Origin: Eubacterium sp.
GTDB taxonomy: Bacteria > Bacillota_A > Clostridia > Lachnospirales > Lachnospiraceae
NCBI GenBank assembly: GCA_023663915.1
Contig: JAMPGN010000262.1
Coordinates: 1-5,058, forward strand
DNA length: 5,058 nt
Direction: 5' to 3'
Below, piece after piece: positions 1 through 5,058 of the stretch. Every line of letters begins with the position of its first letter. Position 1 is the first letter of the stretch. The notes beneath the pieces are model-generated. The model was not told where the DNA came from. It saw nothing but the letters and a program-made list of their open reading frames with translations, and did no database searches. A program made the position numbers and the translations under genes.

Positions 1-51
1 TCAGGTCCGTGTGGTAGCAATACCATGAGAGTTCAAGTCTCTTTTCCTGCA
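1..51 (+). tRNA. tRNA-Leu (anticodon CAG), 3' part only
   Basis: This is the 3' portion of a class II tRNA cut by the window edge. Read in tRNA numbering, position 1 is T33, 2-4 is the anticodon CAG, 5 is G37, and 7-11 (CCGTG) is the 3' strand of the anticodon stem. A long variable arm follows: TGGTA (12-16), loop GCAA, TACCA (21-25). The T arm is GAGAG / TTCAAGT / CTCTT (27-43), the acceptor 3' strand is TTCCTGC (44-50) and the discriminator base is A at 51. The long variable arm, the CAG triplet and discriminator A together indicate leucine, reading CUG codons. The bases after 51 are CTT, so the CCA end is not encoded and must be added by nucleotidyltransferase. The 5' half lies outside the window, so the acceptor and D arms cannot be checked. 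Confidence 0.93.
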
Positions 52-57
52 CTTTAG

Positions 58-90
58 AATCCACGGTATGTTATCGTGGATTTTTTGTTT
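58..90 (+). terminator. Intrinsic terminator of the tRNA-Leu transcript
   Basis: Arms 58-65 (AATCCACG) and 75-82 (CGTGGATT) are perfectly complementary. The stem can extend inward through a G-U and two A-T pairs (66-68 with 72-74), leaving a 3-nt loop. A run of T begins at 81 and continues as TTTTTTGTTT to 90. The stem starts only 6 nt after the tRNA discriminator base, so it should end the tRNA transcript. Confidence 0.9.
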
Positions 91-96
91 TATAGG

Positions 97-125
97 ACAA
101 GATAATCGCGAAGCGATTTTCTTGT
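97..125. repeat. Near-perfect inverted repeat with GCGAAGC tip
   Basis: Arms ACAAGA (97-102) plus AATCGC (104-109) pair with GCGATT (113-118) plus TCTTGT (120-125). There is one T/T mismatch (103/119) and a GAA triloop (110-112), giving 12 paired bases in 29 nt. No T-run follows on either strand, so it is not a typical intrinsic terminator. The tip GCGAAGC (108-114) is a sequence known to form an unusually stable DNA mini-hairpin. It lies between the tRNA terminator and the Uma2 promoter. It may be one copy of a dispersed REP-like element, but only one copy is present here, so that is a guess. Confidence 0.7.
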
Positions 126-165
126 ATTCAAAGGATTACAGTCCGCCAAAATACTTTGATACCGT

Positions 166-184
166 AGAAATTATAGTAATTTCT
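166..184. promoter_or_regulatory. Dyad overlapping the -35 region of the Uma2 promoter (candidate operator)
   Basis: Perfect 8-bp arms AGAAATTA (166-173) and TAATTTCT (177-184) flank a 3-nt spacer TAG. The dyad covers the expected -35 position of the promoter whose -10 is at 197-202. This is the usual place for a repressor or activator site. No regulator is known; function is inferred from symmetry and position only. AT-rich dyads of this size can occur by chance. Confidence 0.35.
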
Positions 185-202
185 AACAGAATGATATATA
201 AT
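174..202 (+). promoter_or_regulatory. Probable promoter of the Uma2 gene
   Basis: A consensus -10 box TATAAT lies at 197-202. The hexamer 17 nt upstream, TAGTAA (174-179), matches the -35 consensus at only 3 of 6 positions. An alternative register is an extended -10, TG-A-TATATA (192-200). Either way transcription should start near 205-210, leaving a leader of about 17-20 nt before the ATG at 226. The ribosome binding site in that leader is weak: GAG-rich, with no GGAGG. Confidence 0.55.
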
Positions 203-225
203 AGTTTCAGAGAGCGAGTGAGTCT

Positions 226-762
226 ATGGAGGCGTTGAGAAAAGAAAGGCTATATACAGTGGAAGATATTTATGCACTACCGGACGGAGAACGGGCGGAA
301 TTGATCGACGGGGAGATTTATTATATGGCTCCGCCAAACACAAAACACCAAGGGCTTGTAATGGATTTATCTTACCAAATAAAAGATTTTATTAGGCATA
401 ATAATGGTGAGTGCAGTGTATTTCCGGCACCGTTTGCGGTATTTCTAAATGAAAATGGTAATAATTACGTCGAGCCTGACATTTCCGTAATCTGTGACCT
501 ATCGAAATTAGATGACAAGGGATGTCATGGCGCGCCGGACTGGATCATTGAGATCGTTTCATCGAGCAGTAAGCAGATGGATTATTTCAAGAAACTATTT
601 AAGTACCGTACCGCCGGAGTGAAAGAATACTGGGTGGCAGATCCGGACAGAGAGATCATAACAGTTTATGATTTCCAACAGGATACGATGTCAGAGTATC
701 CTTTCGGTGAGGATGTTCCGGCTGGAATATACGAAGGATTCCATATCAAAGTAGAATCATGA
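226..762 (+). CDS. Uma2-family (DUF820) putative PD-(D/E)XK endonuclease
   Basis: The 178-aa protein has the typical order and length of the Uma2/DUF820 family, whose members carry a restriction-endonuclease-like fold. The N-terminus has the family opening YTVEDIYALPDGERAELIDG (10-29), followed by MAPP (34-37) and HQ (41-42). The presumed catalytic core is the EPD stretch with P84-D85, then E109 in IIEIVS, then a lysine/tyrosine-rich helix (K122, K123, Y127), and the closing GVKEYWVADP (131-140). All expected motifs are intact, so it is probably not a pseudogene. The biological role of the family is poorly known and no substrate can be named. No signal peptide or membrane segment is seen. The ATG at 226 fits the family N-terminus although its ribosome site is weak. 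The gene has its own promoter and terminator. It is clearly more AT-rich than the downstream genes and uses CTA for 5 of 10 leucines and CTG for none, suggesting separate ancestry or low expression. Confidence 0.9.
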   Translation: MEALRKERLYTVEDIYALPDGERAELIDGEIYYMAPPNTKHQGLVMDLSYQIKDFIRHNNGECSVFPAPFAVFLNENGNNYVEPDISVICDLSKLDDKGCHGAPDWIIEIVSSSSKQMDYFKKLFKYRTAGVKEYWVADPDREIITVYDFQQDTMSEYPFGEDVPAGIYEGFHIKVES

Positions 763-814
763 TAAAGCAAATAATTCTTCCAAAGCGGCAATTATATGAC
801 ATTGTTTTTATAGG

Positions 815-851
815 AAAGCATTCGGCGCGAACAACTCTGAGTGCTTTTTTT
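815..851 (+). terminator. Intrinsic terminator after the Uma2 gene
   Basis: Arms AAAGCATTC (815-823) and GAGTGCTTT (839-847) form a 9-bp stem with one G-U pair and a 15-nt loop. The T-run extends from 845 to 851. It lies about 50 nt after the Uma2 stop codon and separates that gene from the carbohydrate operon. The reverse strand also has a short T-run (TTT) after the stem, too weak to count as bidirectional. Confidence 0.8.
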
Positions 852-892
852 GTACCTCAACAAGAATTGGCAAATTATCACATCTTAAACTA

Positions 893-921
893 TTTTCAAA
901 TGATAAGGGCATCTCTATAAT
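893..921 (+). promoter_or_regulatory. Promoter of the GH94-phosphohexomutase operon
   Basis: The -35 box TTTTCA (893-898, 4 of 6 consensus matches) is separated by exactly 17 nt from a consensus -10 box TATAAT (916-921). The start point is expected near 927-930, giving a leader of about 105 nt before the chosen ATG at 1034. The first in-frame ATG of the long open frame, at 920, lies inside the -10 box and so would not be on this transcript. Confidence 0.65.
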
Positions 922-954
922 GAAATATAAGCAGGGCGGTACGGCTTCTTTGCG

Positions 955-971
955 GGCAGCAGGCAGCTGCC
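955..971 (+). other. Hairpin in the operon leader
   Basis: GGCAGC (955-960) pairs with GCTGCC (966-971) across a 5-nt loop, and the same stretch contains the palindrome GGCAGCTGCC (962-971). It sits in the roughly 105-nt untranslated leader, far enough from the ribosome site (1025) not to block it by itself. No T-run follows, so it is not a terminator. It does not resemble a riboswitch I recognise. A role in mRNA stability is possible but unproven. Confidence 0.35.
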
Positions 972-1024
972 GTTTGTGGAAATATTTGCAACAGATTATT
1001 TCAGACGGTTTCAGAGAGGGCAAT

Positions 1025-1029
1025 GGAGG
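1025..1029 (+). promoter_or_regulatory. Ribosome binding site that decides the GH94 start
   Basis: GGAGG ends 4 nt before the ATG at 1034. The other in-frame candidate, ATG at 920, has no comparable site and overlaps the -10 box. The protein from 1034 opens MQYGHFDNENREYVI, which is how GH94 phosphorylases normally begin. The 38 residues upstream resemble no domain. Confidence 0.8.
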
Positions 1030-1033
1030 TATT

Positions 1034-3442
1034 ATGCAGTACGGACATTTTGACAATGAGAACAGGGAGTATGTGATCGACAGAGTTGACCTTCCCTGCT
1101 CGTGGACGAATTATTTAGGCGTGGAGGATATGGCGGCAGTGGTCAATCATACGGCTGGCGGATATCTGTTTTATAAGACGCCGGAGTACCATAGGATCAG
1201 CCGTTTCAGGGCAAATGCAGTTCCGATGGACAGACCGGGATTCTATGTGTATCTGCGGGACAATGACAAGGCGGATTATTGGTCGGTATCATGGCAGCCG
1301 GTGGGGAAACCGCTCGATCAGGCAAAATACAGCTGCCGCCACGGTATGTCTTACACCGTATATGAATGTGAGTATGACGGGATAAAGGCTTCCCAGACGA
1401 TGGTGATACCAAGGGGCGAGACGGTGCAGTTGTGGGATGTAAAGATTAAGAATACGGGAAACACGGTGAGAAATCTGAGTGTATTTTCGTATCTGGAATT
1501 TTCCTTCCACCACATCATGATCGACAATCAGAATTATCAGATGAGTCTGTACTGTGCGGGCGCTTCTTATGATGACGGAATCATCGAGGAAGACCTGTTC
1601 TACGAGGAGGAAGGATATCAATATTTTACTGCTGATTTTAAGCCGGATGGGTTCGATTGTATGCGGGATCGGTTCGTCGGCACGTACAACACGGAGACGA
1701 ATCCGGCGGCAGTGGCGGAAGGCAGATGTTTTTCTTCCTATGAAAAAGGCGGAAACCATTGCGGTAGTTTACAGAAAGTGCTGGCATTACAGCCGGAGGA
1801 AGAAGTAAGGCTCATCTTTATGCTGGGAGAAGGCAGAAGGCAGGAGGGTGTGCGTGTGCGTGCCAAATATTCGGATATGGCGGCAGTCGATGCGGTTTAT
1901 GCAGATTTGAAGCAGTATTGGGAGGAAAAATGCTCGAAACTGCAGATCAGGACGCCAAACGAGGGCATGAATACATTAATCAACACATGGACGCTGTATC
2001 AGTCGGAGATCAACGTTATGTTTTCACGTTTTGCTTCGTTTATTGAGGTCGGCGGCAGAGTGGGACTCGGCTACCGGGATACAGCGCAGGATGCCATGAC
2101 GGTTCCGCATTCCAATCCGGCAAAATGCAGAGAGCGTATTGAGCAGCTTCTGCGGGGGCTGACGAGCACGGGCTACGGTCTGCATCTTTTCCAGCCCGAA
2201 TGGTTTGTGGAAGATACGGGTGCGAAACCTTTTCAGTCTCCCACGGTCATTCCGAATCCGGACAAGAACAGTATCATACATGGATTGAAAGACGCGTGCT
2301 CCGACGATGCGCTCTGGCTTGTGGCATCGGTGGCGGAATATATTAAGGAGACAGGGGAGGTTTCTTTTGCAGAGGAAAAATTACCTTACGCGGATACATT
2401 CTTAGAAGGCAGCAGGGAGACGGAAACGGTCTATGAGCATTTGAAGAGGATTTTAGACTTTTCTACCGAACAGGTTGGACAGACAGGGATCTGTAAAGGC
2501 CTGCGCGCGGACTGGAATGATTGTCTGAACTTGGGCGGTGGAGAGAGCGCTATGGTCAGTTTCCTGCATTACTGGGCGCTGCAGCAGTTCATCGGACTGG
2601 CAGAGTATCTTGGCAACGGTGAGGATGTGAAGAAATATACGGCGGTCGCGGACAAAGTGAAAAAGGTGTGCAACACACAGCTCTGGGATGGCGAATGGTT
2701 CATCAGAGGGATCACGGCAAACGGGAAAAAGATCGGAACGCAGGCGGATGTTGAGGGCAGGGTGCACTTAGAGTCCAATGCATGGGCGGTTCTGTCCGGG
2801 GCGGCGGATGATGAGAAGGCGGACAAGGCGCTTGCGGCGATCGACGAGTACCTGTATACGCCATATGGAATCCTTTTGAATACGCCTTCTTACACCGTGC
2901 CGGATGATGACATCGGATTTGTCACAAGGGTTTATCCGGGACTCAAAGAAAACGGAGCGATCTTTTCCCATCCCAATCCATGGGCATGGGCGGCGGCGTG
3001 CATGAGGGGAAGAGGCGATCTGGCGATGAAGTTCTACGACGCGCTCTGTCCTTACTGGCAGAATGATAAGATCGAGATCAGGGAATCGGAGCCGTATTCC
3101 TACTGCCAGTTTGTTGCGGGCAGGGATCACAGCGCGTTCGGAAGGGCGAGGCACCCGTTTATGACGGGTTCGGGCGGCTGGTCATATTTTTCGGCTACCC
3201 GGTATATACTGGGTATCTGCCCGGATTATGACCGGCTCAAGATCGATCCGTGCATTCCAAAAGAATGGAAAGAATTTCAGGCAATCCGTGTCTGGCGGGG
3301 AGCGGAGTACGACATAAGGGTGAGCAATCCGCAGGGTGTTATGAAGGGCGTGAAAAAGGTTTGCGTGGATGGGGAGTGCGTGGAGAAGATTCTGCCGATG
3401 GAAGCAGGCTCTAAGCATACTGTAGAGGTTGTGATGGGATAA
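1034..3442 (+). CDS. GH94 disaccharide phosphorylase, N,N'-diacetylchitobiose phosphorylase-like
   Basis: The 802-aa cytoplasmic enzyme (no signal peptide) belongs to glycoside hydrolase family 94 (formerly GT36). It would reversibly phosphorolyse a beta-linked disaccharide to an alpha-sugar 1-phosphate plus a free sugar. The order is an N-terminal beta-sandwich (about 1-270), helical linker, (alpha/alpha)6 catalytic barrel (about 310-730) and C-terminal beta domain. The general acid is expected at D493 in GLRADWNDCLN. Subsite residues R332, R342 and D349 lie in FSRFASF...GGR...GYRD. Phosphate-binding candidates are R342, H646 (SHPNPWAW) and T711 (FMTGSGGW). From memory these match Vibrio proteolyticus chitobiose phosphorylase (R333, R343, D350, D492, H644, T709; 801 aa) within two residues. 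The HLESNAWAVLSG stretch and the length are also closer to that type than to classical cellobiose phosphorylases (about 811 aa, FIESQGF). Substrate remains open: GlcNAc2, cellobiose or cellodextrin. The start is at 1034, not 920. The gene is first in an operon with the mutase. Confidence 0.93.
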   Translation: MQYGHFDNENREYVIDRVDLPCSWTNYLGVEDMAAVVNHTAGGYLFYKTPEYHRISRFRANAVPMDRPGFYVYLRDNDKADYWSVSWQPVGKPLDQAKYSCRHGMSYTVYECEYDGIKASQTMVIPRGETVQLWDVKIKNTGNTVRNLSVFSYLEFSFHHIMIDNQNYQMSLYCAGASYDDGIIEEDLFYEEEGYQYFTADFKPDGFDCMRDRFVGTYNTETNPAAVAEGRCFSSYEKGGNHCGSLQKVLALQPEEEVRLIFMLGEGRRQEGVRVRAKYSDMAAVDAVYADLKQYWEEKCSKLQIRTPNEGMNTLINTWTLYQSEINVMFSRFASFIEVGGRVGLGYRDTAQDAMTVPHSNPAKCRERIEQLLRGLTSTGYGLHLFQPEWFVEDTGAKPFQSPTVIPNPDKNSIIHGLKDACSDDALWLVASVAEYIKETGEVSFAEEKLPYADTFLEGSRETETVYEHLKRILDFSTEQVGQTGICKGLRADWNDCLNLGGGESAMVSFLHYWALQQFIGLAEYLGNGEDVKKYTAVADKVKKVCNTQLWDGEWFIRGITANGKKIGTQADVEGRVHLESNAWAVLSGAADDEKADKALAAIDEYLYTPYGILLNTPSYTVPDDDIGFVTRVYPGLKENGAIFSHPNPWAWAAACMRGRGDLAMKFYDALCPYWQNDKIEIRESEPYSYCQFVAGRDHSAFGRARHPFMTGSGGWSYFSATRYILGICPDYDRLKIDPCIPKEWKEFQAIRVWRGAEYDIRVSNPQGVMKGVKKVCVDGECVEKILPMEAGSKHTVEVVMG

Positions 3443-3525
3443 TGGAAGAGATAACGGTGAAATGATAATGGAGTAGGACAGGCAGTGTGAAACAGGGCAC
3501 AAAGGATACAGAAAACATCAATCAT

Positions 3526-3531
3526 AGGAGG
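3526..3531 (+). promoter_or_regulatory. Consensus ribosome binding site of the phosphohexomutase
   Basis: A full AGGAGG lies 7 nt before the ATG at 3539, better than the site of the upstream gene. The 96-nt gap 3443-3538 shows no terminator hairpin and no convincing promoter, so this gene is probably co-transcribed with the GH94 gene and translated efficiently from its own site. Confidence 0.85.
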
Positions 3532-3538
3532 AAACATT

Positions 3539-4951
3539 ATGATCAAGTTTGGAACAGGCGGATGGCGGGCAGTCATTGGAGATGGCTTTACCAAAGAGAA
3601 TATCCAGATTTTATCCAGGGCGGTCTGTGATAAGATGCGGGAGGAAAAGGTGGGGCAGGAAGGGATTGTTTTAGGTTACGACAGGCGGTTTTTGTCGAAG
3701 GAGGCAATGCAGTGGGCGGCGCAGGTCTTTGCCGCGGAAGGGATCAAGGCGTATCTTATCAACAAGTCAGCGCCTACGCCGCTTGTGATGTTCTACGTGA
3801 TGAAACATGAATTTCACTACGGCATGATGATTACGGCGAGCCACAATCCGGCGATCTACAACGGTATTAAGGTGTTTACTTACGGTGGAAGAGATGCGGA
3901 CGAGGTGCAGACGGCGGATATTGAACGTTATATCAACGAAGTGACGGATATTCCGGTGGACGAGATGGCATATGCGGAAGGTCTGGAAAAGGGACTGATC
4001 GAGGAAATCTACCCTTTAAATGAATATCTGGACAGCATCATTGACACGGTGGATATGGACAAGGTGAAAGAGCGCGGACTCAGGGTTGCGCTCGATCCGA
4101 TGTACGGTGTCAGCGAGACATCGTTGAAAACAATCCTTATGACGGCAAGATGTGAGGTGGAGACGATACATGAGAGGCACGATACGCTTTTCGGCGGCAA
4201 ACTGCCCGCGCCTACGGCGGAGACGCTGCGGACTCTTCAGAATTATGTGATCGACAGGCGGTGCGACTTAGGAATCGCGACGGACGGTGATGCAGACCGG
4301 ATCGGCGTGATCGACGATAAAGGTAATTTCCTGCATCCCAATGATATTCTTGTATTGCTATATTATTATCTGGTAAAATATAAAGGCTGGCATGGACCGG
4401 CAGTCCGGAATATATGTACGACGCATCTGCTGGACAGGGTGGCGGAAAGTTTCGGTGAGAAATGTTATGAAGTCCCGGTGGGATTTAAGCATATCTCGGC
4501 GAAGATGTTTGCCACAGACGCGATTATCGGCGGAGAGTCATCGGGCGGAATGGCGGTGCGGGGGCATATCAAGGGCAAGGATGGTATCTATGCATCAGCG
4601 CTTCTTGTGGAGATGATTGCGGTTACGGGCATGAAGCTGTCGGAGATCATGGAGACGATACGCAGGGAATACGAGGGAATGGCGTTAGTGGAGAGAGACT
4701 ACCGTTTCAGTCCCCAGAAGAAAGAGAAAATCCGCAAACAGCTTTTGGAGGACAAGGAACTGCCGCAGATTCCGTATGAGGTTGAGAGCATTTCCTATCT
4801 GGACGGCTTGAAGATTTACTTAAAGGATGGCGGCTGGATCTCCGTGCGTTTCTCCGGAACAGAACCGCTCCTTCGTATCTTCTGTGAAATGAAGGAAAAG
4901 GGCGCAGCGGTGAATTTTAGCGAAGTGTTCGAGAAGTATCTGGAGTTATAG
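3539..4951 (+). CDS. Alpha-D-phosphohexomutase (phosphoglucomutase/phosphomannomutase family)
   Basis: The 470-aa cytoplasmic enzyme should interconvert hexose 1-phosphate and hexose 6-phosphate through a phosphoserine intermediate. All four signature loops are present in order: the phosphoserine loop TASHNP with S101 (99-104), the Mg2+ loop DGDADR with D249, D251 and D253, the sugar-binding loop GGESSGG (331-337, E333 and S335), and the phosphate-binding loop RFSGTEP (437-443). The N-terminus IKFGTGGWRA is the usual opening of this roughly 470-aa clade. Length is normal and no key residue is missing. Placed directly after the GH94 gene without a terminator between, it would take the sugar 1-phosphate that enzyme releases (Glc-1-P or GlcNAc-1-P) to the 6-phosphate. 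Family motifs do not settle whether glucose, mannose or GlcNAc phosphates are preferred. No clear terminator follows the stop codon, so transcription may continue. Confidence 0.93.
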   Translation: MIKFGTGGWRAVIGDGFTKENIQILSRAVCDKMREEKVGQEGIVLGYDRRFLSKEAMQWAAQVFAAEGIKAYLINKSAPTPLVMFYVMKHEFHYGMMITASHNPAIYNGIKVFTYGGRDADEVQTADIERYINEVTDIPVDEMAYAEGLEKGLIEEIYPLNEYLDSIIDTVDMDKVKERGLRVALDPMYGVSETSLKTILMTARCEVETIHERHDTLFGGKLPAPTAETLRTLQNYVIDRRCDLGIATDGDADRIGVIDDKGNFLHPNDILVLLYYYLVKYKGWHGPAVRNICTTHLLDRVAESFGEKCYEVPVGFKHISAKMFATDAIIGGESSGGMAVRGHIKGKDGIYASALLVEMIAVTGMKLSEIMETIRREYEGMALVERDYRFSPQKKEKIRKQLLEDKELPQIPYEVESISYLDGLKIYLKDGGWISVRFSGTEPLLRIFCEMKEKGAAVNFSEVFEKYLEL

Positions 4952-5003
4952 CAGTTCACTTTTTAGCCGGTGGTATTGTGGGGTTGAGGAATGGAAATCA
5001 AAT

Positions 5004-5058
5004 ATGAATGCATTCATTGAACGGATCAATCAAAGATTCAATCGGAGAAAATCACTCA
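5004..5058 (+). CDS. Possible start of a further gene, cut by the window end
   Basis: From ATG 5004 a frame stays open to the window end: 18 codons, M-N-A-F-I-E-R-I-N-Q-R-F-N-R-R-K-S-L. A GAGGA (4986-4990) lies 13 nt upstream and a weaker GGAA (4993-4996) 7 nt upstream, so the ribosome site is mediocre. The competing ATG at 4991, placed right after GAGGA, hits a stop at 5018-5020. No terminator separates this point from the mutase gene 52 nt away, so it could be a third operon gene. The basic N-terminus would suit a membrane protein such as a sensor kinase with a cytoplasmic positive patch before its first membrane segment, but 18 residues cannot identify a family. It may be no gene at all. 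Confidence 0.35.
   Translation, partial: MNAFIERINQRFNRRKSL

Noticed and set aside
1..225. tRNA-Leu 3' end as the attachment site of an integrated element containing the Uma2 gene
   Set aside because: No second copy of the tRNA 3' end (GAGAGTTCAAGTCTC or CTTTTCCTGCA) occurs downstream in the window, and there is no integrase or excisionase gene. Proximity to a tRNA alone is not enough.
771..795. Weak inverted repeat ATAATT / AATTAT after the Uma2 stop codon
   Set aside because: Six A/T pairs with a 13-nt loop are unstable and expected by chance in AT-rich DNA; the clear terminator is at 815-851.
204..1018. Shared 11-mer GTTTCAGAGAG in the leaders of the Uma2 gene (204-214) and the GH94 gene (1008-1018)
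   Set aside because: About three 11-mer matches are expected by chance between positions of a 5-kb sequence, and the flanking bases differ, so it is not convincing as a common regulatory element.
852..1033. Riboswitch or T-box in the operon leader
   Set aside because: Apart from one short hairpin (955-971) there is no conserved riboswitch core, no T-box sequence and no leader terminator before the GH94 start.
808..1056. Reverse-strand open frame of 82 aa spanning the operon promoter
   Set aside because: It overlaps the terminator at 815-851, the promoter at 893-921 and the start of the GH94 gene. The cysteine-rich N-terminus lies antisense to the GH94 coding start, and no family is recognised.
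1289..1759. Reverse-strand open frame of 156 aa inside the GH94 gene, and similar ones at 2768-3154 and 3182-3502
   Set aside because: They lie antisense to a clearly conserved coding region, show no recognisable domain, and are the usual by-product of GC-rich third positions.
3442..3475. Mini-frames ATG...TGA and ATG...TAG just after the GH94 stop (7 and 4 codons)
   Set aside because: They have no ribosome binding site or conserved context; the overlap of TAA with ATG is fortuitous and the mutase has its own strong site at 3526.

Overview
The window looks like a low-to-mid-GC Firmicute, most plausibly a gut or rumen Clostridium of the Lachnospiraceae type. The grounds are a tRNA gene without an encoded CCA end, strong Shine-Dalgarno sites (GGAGG and AGGAGG), sigma-A-like promoters, U-tract terminators and the character of the proteins. 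The taxonomic placement is inference; nothing in the window fixes genus or species.

Layout. Positions 1-51 are the 3' part of a tRNA-Leu gene (anticodon CAG) that begins outside the window, followed at once by an intrinsic terminator (58-90). Positions 91-225 are non-coding. They hold a near-perfect hairpin with a GCGAAGC tip (97-125), a short dyad (166-184) and a likely promoter (-10 at 197-202). Next comes a single-gene unit: a Uma2-family (DUF820) putative nuclease of 178 aa (226-762), closed by its own terminator (815-851). A second promoter (893-921) drives a two-gene carbohydrate operon. Its first gene is an 802-aa GH94 disaccharide phosphorylase (start best placed at 1034), and its second is a 470-aa alpha-D-phosphohexomutase (3539-4951). 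A possible further gene starts near 5004 and runs off the end.

How the genes work together. The GH94 enzyme would use phosphate to split a beta-linked disaccharide or short oligosaccharide in the cytoplasm, releasing a sugar 1-phosphate and a free or shortened sugar. The mutase would convert that sugar 1-phosphate to the 6-phosphate for glycolysis or amino-sugar catabolism. The GH94 sequence resembles N,N'-diacetylchitobiose phosphorylases more than classical cellobiose phosphorylases. The substrate may therefore be chitobiose, but cellobiose or cellodextrin is not excluded. The Uma2 gene has its own signals, is poorer in G+C and uses leucine codons very differently, so it is probably an unrelated and perhaps acquired passenger.

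I see no strong evidence for a previously undescribed system. The points most worth a second look are the substrate of the phosphorylase-mutase pair, the compositional contrast of the Uma2 gene, the GCGAAGC hairpin behind the tRNA, and the palindromes overlapping the Uma2 promoter and the possible start codon at 5004.
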